Assembly (NCBI GenBank): GCA_019828545.1
Contig: JACVRA010000709.1
Span: 10,376-40,750 of the forward strand
Origin: Paracamarosporium sp. OC-R06-R3
Lineage: Eukaryota > Ascomycota > Dothideomycetes > Pleosporales > Didymosphaeriaceae
Direction: 5' to 3'
DNA: 30,375 bases
Positions within the stretch are counted from its first letter, which is position 1, and every line of letters begins with the position of its first letter. The notes beneath the pieces were generated by a model, which saw nothing but the letters and a program-made list of their open reading frames with translations, did no database searches and was not told the origin of the DNA. The position numbers and the translations under genes are program-made. Positions 23,940-30,375 of the stretch are shown here, in pieces.

Positions 23940-25545
23940 ATGGCAAAAATTGACGGCGCAGAAGTTGCCCGACACAACACCAAGAAGTCGTGTTGGCTAG
24001 TGCTTGACTCAAGAGTGTACGACGTGACGTCTTTCCAGTCTGAACATCCCGGCGGCACCGTCATCTTATTGAAGAATGCTGGAACTGTAATTTTCTCTCA
24101 CTCTCTTTGTCTGTGACCCAATCTTCTAGCTAACGAAACACCAGGACGCAACCACCGAATTCAAAAAATACCACCCCTTGACATATGTGAAGCAACTCCC
24201 TCCCGGAAGCGACCTCGGCCCCATAGACCCAAACACCCTCGCCAAACTCAACAAACCAAAAGAAACAACAAGTTCTCCCGTAAATGAGGTAGATGCTGAA
24301 AACAAGATCCCTCATGTCTCTCTCTGTGTCTCTTGTCCCGATTTCGAGAAAGTGGCGAAATCAGTATTGCCTCACAAATCCTACATATATGCTTCCACAT
24401 CAGCAAACTATGGACTTTCACTCAAAGGGAATCTCGAGGATTGGGGTCGTATTACGTTCCGCCCCAGAGTATTGCGTAACGTGGGCGATGTAGATGCATC
24501 GAGAAAGATATTTGGTCACAACAGTCCATATCCATTCTATATCTCTCCCATGGGAACCCTTGGTACCATTAATTCCGAAGCTGAGCTCGATGTCGTAAGA
24601 GGCGCGGTGAAGAAGGGTGTGCATATGGTAGTTTCTACCGCGAGCACACGCCCACAACGCAAATCGCAGACTGTCATAGAGCAGAACTTCAAAGACACAA
24701 AGGGAGTCCGACACGATTGTTCTTTCAGTATTATATGCCGGTTGACAGGACCAAAGCGATCGAGCTGATGCATATCGTGAAAGAGGCAGGATACAAGGGG
24801 CTGTGGATCACTGTCGATACACCTGTGCTGGGAAAGAGAACGGCGGATAGAGTGCTGCAGGCGGAAGAAGCACTGGCAGTGGGTATGCATGAGGAACCAA
24901 CGTCGACATGGGAGACAGGAGACGATAATGCATTTGCGCCCGCGATGGGCGGTCGACCTAGCGCTGGCCAGCTGAGTCCGCACACCACCTGGGAAGATCT
25001 ATCCTGGATACGTAAAGAGTGGGATGGACCCATCGTTCTCAAGGGCGTCCAATGCGCCGAAGACGCTAAATTGGCGTTGGAGTATGGCGTCGATGGTATT
25101 CTGCTAAGTAACCATGGAGGAAGACAGTTGCACACAGCGCCCAGTTCGCTGATGACCTTGTTGGAGATTCGGACCTACTGTCCGGAGGTGATTGGCAGGT
25201 TGGAGATCTTTATGGATGGAGGATTAAGAGATGGGGCGGATGTGTTGAAGGCTTTGTGTCTAGGAGCGACGGCAGTCGGAGTGGGAAGGCCATATATGTA
25301 TGCGCTTGCGGCATACGGGGGGAAGGGGGTGGAGAAGGTCACTGATAGTAAGTGATGAACTGGTTTCGGATTCGAGATTGAAGTGCTAATCAGTTATTGT
25401 AGTTTTGGCGGAAGAGTTGACGACAGGAATGAGATTACTGGGCATCACGTCACTGGATCAGCTGAAGCCGGAGATGGTTAATGCGAGTAGGTTGCTGAAT
25501 GAGATGTGGAGACCGGATAGTTTTTCTGTGAGGAGTAAACTTTGA
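23940..25545 (+). pseudogene. Flavocytochrome b2-type (cytochrome b5 plus FMN) 2-hydroxy acid dehydrogenase with one frameshift
   Basis: Exons 23940-24086, 24145-25347 and 25403-25545 would give about 497 residues. The cytochrome b5 domain has both haem ligands (SEHPGG at about 35-40 and FKKYHPL). The FMN domain has FRPRVLRNV, PFYISPMGTLG, FFQYY, VDTPVLGKR, VLKGVQ, SNHGGRQL and FMDGGLRDGADVLKAL. These cover the usual catalytic Tyr, Lys, His and Arg, so family activity (oxidation of lactate or another 2-hydroxy acid) would be expected. However, the frame of DTKG at 24693-24704 does not join that of SPTRLFFQYY; one extra G in the ggg run at 24702-24704 would restore it, and the total exon length is one base short of a multiple of three. 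This is either a true null allele or a homopolymer error. The usual Asp after GGRQL is His. A mandelate- or arylglycolate-type substrate would fit the neighbourhood but is unproven. Confidence 0.8.
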
Positions 25546-25863
25546 TGCGGCGTCACATAAAGTTGGAGGACACAATCTTTCAGCTTCAAGCTCTTAAGAA
25601 CAACTATTTGTTTGCAGGGGATGGTCTGGAATATAGGATGAAAAGAGGGCTTATTATCTTTCTCTAAAAGTTGCTCACCTCAAATGAACGATAGTGAGTT
25701 TTGCGAACGGAAGAGATATCTACTATGAAATCAACAGAATAAATGCGTAGTGGCATGAAAGGTCACTAATCTACCTGACAGTACGTTTTGACAGCGCAGA
25801 AATATTCCAACATCTAAACTCTAGATCAAACATGCATGGAAGAGTCGGAAGAAGATACGCGAA
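25546..25863. other. Intergenic region; no gene seen
   Basis: This lies between the convergent 3' ends of the cytochrome b2-like gene and the HEXXH protein gene. No repeat, RNA gene or coding sequence is recognised. Confidence 0.4.
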
Positions 25864-25970
25864 TTATCGTGATGCTTGCTCCCAGATCTCAAACTTCTCC
25901 GGCAACGTCTCATCGTTCTCCTTCTCCCACTGCTTGACCATCTCATCCTGTTGTTTCCGCCATTGGTCCA

Positions 25971-27308
25971 TCATGCGTTTCGGGGCAATTTGGTACCCCA
26001 ATTCCTAACAGATCTCATAGCTCGAGTATGCACCGCTTTTAGGATTGTCGGCTCTTTGGGATCGGAAGCGTCTGTCATGGAGTCCTTGTTGATTGCACCG
26101 ATGGTCTGGTCCAAACCCACGGACTTATCAACCTCTTCGACTGGCTCTTTCAATTTCTCTTTCTCTTTCGCAGCCTGGATCGCGAAATTCGAGTTCTCCA
26201 TGAGTGCCGCAACGAAAATACGCCGAATTGGGTTGGAATTCATGTATGAAACGTCTTTGCGTCCTTGAGAAGCAGCCGTGAACTCACAGCCAAATACACA
26301 CTCACTTGAGTGTTGTACACATTTACACTCCGTCTTCAGAATGTTCATGTTGGCTGTAAATCCCAAGCTCAGATGCGGAATTTCCAGCAGTTTCCCCACC
26401 ACGGTCTGGATCCTTCGGGCCACAAGCATGAACTGCGGGCCATGACCATACGAGTTGGGACTGCCGAATGTATCCCCAAGGTATCCCGCTTTTGGGTTTA
26501 GGCCGAAGATTGTTTTAAAGAGATATTTCAGCAGATATACCCTCGACAAGTCATCCGGTTGGGCCGACTTTCGGATTTCTTCCCGCATGACAACCACGAC
26601 TGAGTCCTCGGGTTTTCCCATGAGTACATGAAGGATTTCGTGCAAAATGGTACCTACGTGGTTTGTGGCAGCCGAAGTCTTACTCGTGCCAAGATTCCCT
26701 TGAAGAAGAGCGATGGGACTGAGAGAGATGGCATCTTGGTCGGATTCCTCGTCCCAGATCGAGGTCCCCACACAGTTCTTTATCTGCGCCCATGGGTGCG
26801 TCTCCGGCATCCAGCCGGTCTTGACACCATTCACTAAGCCGTCAAATACCAATTGACTCAGTGCGTTGGCCAATGATTGGATATCGAAGCTTCCAGGATA
26901 CGTCACTCCATCACAGAGTTTCTTGTACGTGACTCCCATCTGAACCTGGACATATTTGACCAGATTGTATTCCCGGTCCTTGAGCTCGCCTCGCTCAAGA
27001 CGTTCTAGATGAGCTAGCAGTCTGGAAAATGTCTCGGCAGCGGGGTGGGCGTTGCCCTGAGCACGAGCTTCTGGAACCGCGGGGGTGAGACAAGATTTCC
27101 AGAGCTGCGGCGCACATCTAAAACAGAAACAACCTTCGAGAACGATGTTGTTGCCATCTGCGGGGTTGCAGTACCATTCGATGTAAGGAGGAATTTGGTG
27201 AGCGAAGGCTTCTGGGAAGCCCTTGTTAATTGGCCAGGGGATGCTGAGTGGGAGACGGGCATGCTTTGTTGCGCTTGTGTCCTGAAATTTCGAGAAATCT
27301 GGTGTCAT
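25971..27308 (-). CDS. Hypothetical protein with HEXXH zinc-metallopeptidase-like motif
   Basis: A 445-residue open frame from the ATG at 27308, which has a good context (CCCACCATGA). The motif ILHEILHVLMG (HEILH at 223-227) has the zincin form. A downstream SPNSYGHGPQF could provide the third ligand, reminiscent of deuterolysin-like or Lys-specific metallo-endopeptidase domains. There is no signal peptide. A cysteine pair CFCFRC lies at 60-65, and a Lys/Glu-rich tail at about 385-405. The frame is open further up to 27527 through a minisatellite. The 3' end is uncertain: after the TGA at 25971, another frame (25864-26000) continues with strongly protein-like sequence. A possible 62-nt intron (26009-25948) would join to DEMVKQWEKENDE and give 460 residues. 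Function is unknown; peptidase activity is inferred from the motif only. Confidence 0.6.
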   Translation of the reverse strand: MTPDFSKFQDTSATKHARLPLSIPWPINKGFPEAFAHQIPPYIEWYCNPADGNNIVLEGCFCFRCAPQLWKSCLTPAVPEARAQGNAHPAAETFSRLLAHLERLERGELKDREYNLVKYVQVQMGVTYKKLCDGVTYPGSFDIQSLANALSQLVFDGLVNGVKTGWMPETHPWAQIKNCVGTSIWDEESDQDAISLSPIALLQGNLGTSKTSAATNHVGTILHEILHVLMGKPEDSVVVVMREEIRKSAQPDDLSRVYLLKYLFKTIFGLNPKAGYLGDTFGSPNSYGHGPQFMLVARRIQTVVGKLLEIPHLSLGFTANMNILKTECKCVQHSSECVFGCEFTAASQGRKDVSYMNSNPIRRIFVAALMENSNFAIQAAKEKEKLKEPVEEVDKSVGLDQTIGAINKDSMTDASDPKEPTILKAVHTRAMRSVRNWGTKLPRNA

Positions 27309-27388
27309 GGTGGGAAGAGTGGTTGGTGGGAAGTCAGATTGGTGGGAAGTCAGATTGGTGGAAAGTAGGGTTGGTGGAAAGACGACTG
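27309..27388. repeat. 16-bp minisatellite directly before a start codon
   Basis: Five 16-bp units (ggtgggaagtcagatt and variants) run from 27309 to 27388. They end exactly at the base preceding the ATG (27308) of the HEXXH protein. Units 2 and 3 are identical; the others differ at two to six positions. The unit length is not a multiple of three, so it is more likely leader than coding sequence. Confidence 0.85.
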
Positions 27389-27690
27389 GGTGAATCTGGG
27401 TAATGCAGGGACTTGATATCATTGGGAAGATCTTTATAAAAGCTAAGTCGTTACAATTTACGATGTCGTGAATATACGGACCCAGCTCAGGTATGTGGTC
27501 GACAGTGGTAAACCGTGAAATGCACAATGCCTTTCTTTGTACAATGCATAGCGGACAAAAGATTCCAGAGATACCGTTTAGATATCTGGAATTCTATCTG
27601 GTAGGTAGGAATAAGCATCTGTGACACATTGTGCTCTACTAGTAAACGTCCGCCGCTGCAGTTGTTCGCAGTAAATGGGAAAAGTCGACA

Positions 27691-28475
27691 GTTGATGGCG
27701 ATGGATTCGATGAGGAGTCGCTTATGCTCTGATGTCAGACGTTCTGCGAATTTCGACGACTGATTGTCTGCTGCTCCGGGGTTCTTATCATCAAAAATAT
27801 CACTTAAGATTGTGCCAGTCACGACAGTCATCTTGTTCTAGCTGAAAGTTCCGGTCTTGTCTGAGCACACAGTCGTGACATTTCCCATAGTTTCGCATGG
27901 ATTGAAAATGCGAACAAGATTATTCATCTTGACCATTTGAGTTGTTGCAAATGCTAAGGAAAGCGTAATAGTAAGTGGGAGTCTTTCTGGAACGGCGACG
28001 ACGATGATAGTAACAGAAACGATGAGGATATCCATGAACCTAGATGCCTTTTCTGTAGGACTGAGAGGACTGCCAGGGAATGTTGCCACTAGGCGGAATG
28101 TGAGGACGAGCAGGAGAACGAATGATGCTGCTGTGGCAAGCTTAGGAATTGTGTTGGCGCGTCCATCTAGTTTAACTTAGAGGGGTGTAGGTTCTACATC
28201 TTGTCGCATCGCCATGAGGATCTTGCCGTAACTTAAGTTCACACCGACACTTGTTACGAGGTAGGTTCTACAAATTGCATTAGTATCAAAGAAACTGATA
28301 AGACCTACCCCACACCTTTGAGAACCTTGCTACCAGATACTACGAATGGATCGAGATCCTTCGGATCGCTATGTCCTCGTTCAAGAAGACTTATCACTTG
28401 TTCCCCACTTGTTTTCTTCATCTGGTCGGACTTGCCAGTAGCAGAAGACTCGTCGCATCTGACGTTATGTCCCAA
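27691..28475 (-). pseudogene. Fragment of a PMC1-type calcium P-type ATPase
   Basis: The minus-strand translation gives the actuator loop DESSATGKSDQMKK, then KDLDPFVVSGSKVLKGVG, a 41-nt intron (28308-28268), TSVGVNLSYGKILMAMRQD, membrane segment LDILIVSVTIIVVAVPERLPL-like sequence, the phosphorylation motif CSDKTGTFS, and NKMTVVTGTILSDIF. Homology ends near 27691 (LLIESIAIN). Both ends of the expected >1000-residue pump are missing. Stops interrupt the same frame at 28177-28179 (TAA where PTPLQ is expected) and 27838-27840 (TAG where TQNKMTVV is expected); both fit single C-to-T changes of glutamine codons. Key motifs are also altered: TGES to TGKS, PEGLP to PERLP, and TGTLT to TGTFS. It is non-functional. 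Confidence 0.85.
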
Positions 28476-28713
28476 GATTACATAGTAATTATAATTAAAG
28501 TCTTACGTTAGTTGTTTTCATATTAGTTTCTTGTATTATCTGTTTTAGAAATTAAATACTGTTAAGTTAGACTACAACAAGCACCTTAAATAACAAATTT
28601 GCAGGAATATAGAATAATTCTTATAGGTACATGGGAAATAGGCTCGAGGACATAAAATCTTTGAAAGAAAGACAAGCAACGAGACTTGAACGCAGTGAAC
28701 ACAACTCAGGCTA

Positions 28714-29742
28714 CTAATCCACGATGTTGAGTGTTTGACATATCTTTTGTGATGCAATATGCTTTGCCTCCCTGAAACTTTGAGCTTCTCCAACCCCAAG
28801 AGTACTATCAAAGACGGCCACACAACGCCATAGGTTGATCGACACCCACTCTTTTTTGTAAATAGGCTCTGGTTTCTTCGCAGAAGTAGCATACTCATAT
28901 AACATTGTTGTGTACCTATACACTGACTGCTTAGTTTGGAGTGGCTGTGGTAATGGACGACCAGTCGGAACGGAAAGGCCGGGGCTTGGTACTACATCAT
29001 CCTGCAAAGATGTTTCTATCACAGTGGGTGTAACTGTCGATTCTTCACTGTCTTCTGACGATGTTCTGCTGCTCGTAGTGGAGCTCGGGGTGGTACTGTG
29101 CCGGATATTGCTAGGACTGCGACTGTCCTGAACGAAAAAGACGGGGCTTAGTACGACACCATCCGGCAAAGATGCTTCTATCTCAGTGGGTGTATCTGTC
29201 GATTTTTCACTGTCTTCTGATGATGTACTACTGCTCGTAGTGGAGCTTGGAGTTGCAGCGCGCTGGATATCTTCAGGACCGTACGGCGTACCCGCATCAA
29301 GCTCCGCTGCTTGCTCGTTGCGCAACTCTCTGCAACTTGACATGATATCCGAATTTAGCTGTTCTAAGAAGGTCGCTAATGTCTTATCGCTTTTGGTGGC
29401 ACGAGCGGCTTTGACGCGGCTGAAAAGCTGAGATCCCCGATTGTAGAACCCACTGGTGCTTCGTGTATTTTGGCCAGGTTCTGTCCAACACCTAGCTTCC
29501 ATATGATTGAGAATGGCCTGAAGAAGTTTAGTCTACAAGATTAGGAGGAAATAGTATCGCTGCAAGCTAACCTGTGGGTTGATACCAGCATGTCCCAAAT
29601 GCTCCTTTTGGATAGCCATAGCCATATAGAACTGGGTGGTCGCTTTGGCAAACCAGAGGTCAACATCTGCTCTGTTAGCTGATTATTTCAATACCCTATT
29701 AAAAGGACACGGCATCGTATTACCAGAAATGAAGAGGTCCAT
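28714..29742 (-). CDS. Hypothetical protein with a C-terminal dsRNA-binding domain
   Basis: Exons 29742-29724, 29669-29572 and 29532-28714 (all phases fit) give 311 residues. The N-terminal half is helical and unrecognised (DVDLWFAKATTQFYMAMAIQ). Residues about 133-232 hold two Ser/Thr/acidic repeats with a period of 54 residues (TPSSTTSS, TSSEDSE, then ETSL or EASLP), encoded by 29253-28950. The last 65 residues (LYEYATSAKKPEPIY to WRCVAVFD to GVGEAQSFREAKHIASQKIC) match the alpha-beta-beta-beta-alpha plan of a dsRNA-binding domain, including the G-x-G and AK-x-x-A region. It could bind structured RNA. No catalytic domain is visible in frame. The first exon is only 19 nt, and coding-like sequence continues upstream to about 29890, interrupted by TGA TAA, so the gene may be a truncated form of a longer ancestor. 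Confidence 0.6.
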
Positions 29743-30375
29743 ATCCAACAATACGGTGTCTGGTATAGATTCTACGAGGAGGTGTTATCACCAAGCCATG
29801 GAATATTTGGGGAGAATAACCTCCAATACATACGCCCTAGGCAGGCCGTACTTCGTCACGGCTGCCTTCGCTCCTGCGAGGGAAGCGTCTGAGTAGTTTT
29901 GCCAGTTTCGGCATCATTCGAGTGTAGATTAGTGCGCTTGAAAAACGAAGCAGAAAGAGTTCTGAGGTTGATAGAATGAATCAATCGAGCTGGTATACAA
30001 CAAAAGAAACTAAACGGGAGCACCTTATAATTATAGTTTGTGTCCGGAGCTGATGCACGAGGTTTCAATTTAAGGACGTTCACCGGATGTCGGTAGCTGT
30101 CATGCCTTGTAGCCAACAAAAAACGCCTATTACACACCTACATACACACCGACATACACACCTACATACACTAGCCCACCGGTGAACAACTTTATCGACA
30201 AGCCACCTTTTACATCGGTCAACTTAGCGTTCACCGGTCAGCCGGACGCGAGAAATGAAAGCGATAGGAAGACGAAAATAAATGCTAGAGGATGAATGTT
30301 GACCGGCCGAGACAATCCCCTCATTAATCCAACCCCTATTTAACATTCAAGGACAATTCTTAAACGCATTCAAGG
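29743..30375. other. Upstream region of the dsRNA-binding protein; CA-rich repeat
   Basis: At 30133-30170 there is a low-complexity cacacctacata-type run. The 10-bp inverted repeat ACCGGTGAAC (30178-30187) and GTTCACCGGT (30229-30238), with a third gttcaccgg at 30078-30086, is notable but unassigned. At about 29780-29890 the minus strand reads protein-like (DASLAGAKAAVTKYGLPRAY) but has stops. Confidence 0.45.

Overview
The window looks like a filamentous ascomycete (Pezizomycotina) chromosome segment. The genes carry short GT-AG introns of about 40-80 nt, there are remnants of a Tad1-type LINE and probably a hAT element, one fragment resembles a fungal NLR, and an AT-rich island and several dead genes show C-to-T (G-to-A) changes like those left by repeat-induced point mutation (RIP). 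I cannot assign a species.

Layout. 1-1878: a stop-riddled, 5'-truncated LINE on the minus strand, abutting the stop codon of a complete DAHP synthase gene (1881-3035, minus). 3036-6900: degenerate sequence with a broken NLR N-terminus, a diverged repeat pair, an AT-rich island and a hAT-like scrap. 6920-22120: a coherent aromatic-metabolism neighbourhood of 4-hydroxyphenylpyruvate dioxygenase, quinone oxidoreductase, a TTC36-like TPR protein, a DOPA 4,5-dioxygenase-family protein, an FAD phenol hydroxylase-type monooxygenase, an aromatic aminotransferase and an MFS exporter. 22598-28475: an amidase fragment, a cytochrome b2-like gene with one frameshift, an HEXXH protein and a Ca2+-ATPase pseudogene. 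28714-29742: a dsRNA-binding-domain protein.

Working hypothesis: genes 6920-22120, perhaps with the tyrosine-type DAHP synthase, form a tyrosine-derived secondary-metabolite or catabolic cluster without a PKS, NRPS or terpene core. DAHP synthase would raise shikimate flux, the aminotransferase would interconvert tyrosine and 4-hydroxyphenylpyruvate, and HPPD would make homogentisate. The TTC36-like protein may stabilise HPPD. The monooxygenase and the extradiol dioxygenase could hydroxylate and open an aromatic ring, the oxidoreductase could reduce a quinone or enone, and the MFS protein could export the product. No homogentisate dioxygenase, maleylacetoacetate isomerase or fumarylacetoacetase gene is visible, which argues against the ordinary homogentisate catabolic cluster. 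No transcription factor is visible.

The cluster interior is unusually rearranged. A dispersed repeat occurs three times, and one copy carries an exact 137-bp inverted piece of the neighbouring oxidoreductase gene. The start region of the MFS gene is tandemly duplicated, with the upstream copy decayed by G-to-A changes. Exon boundaries were deduced by hand from splice signals, reading phase and remembered family sequences; no search was run.
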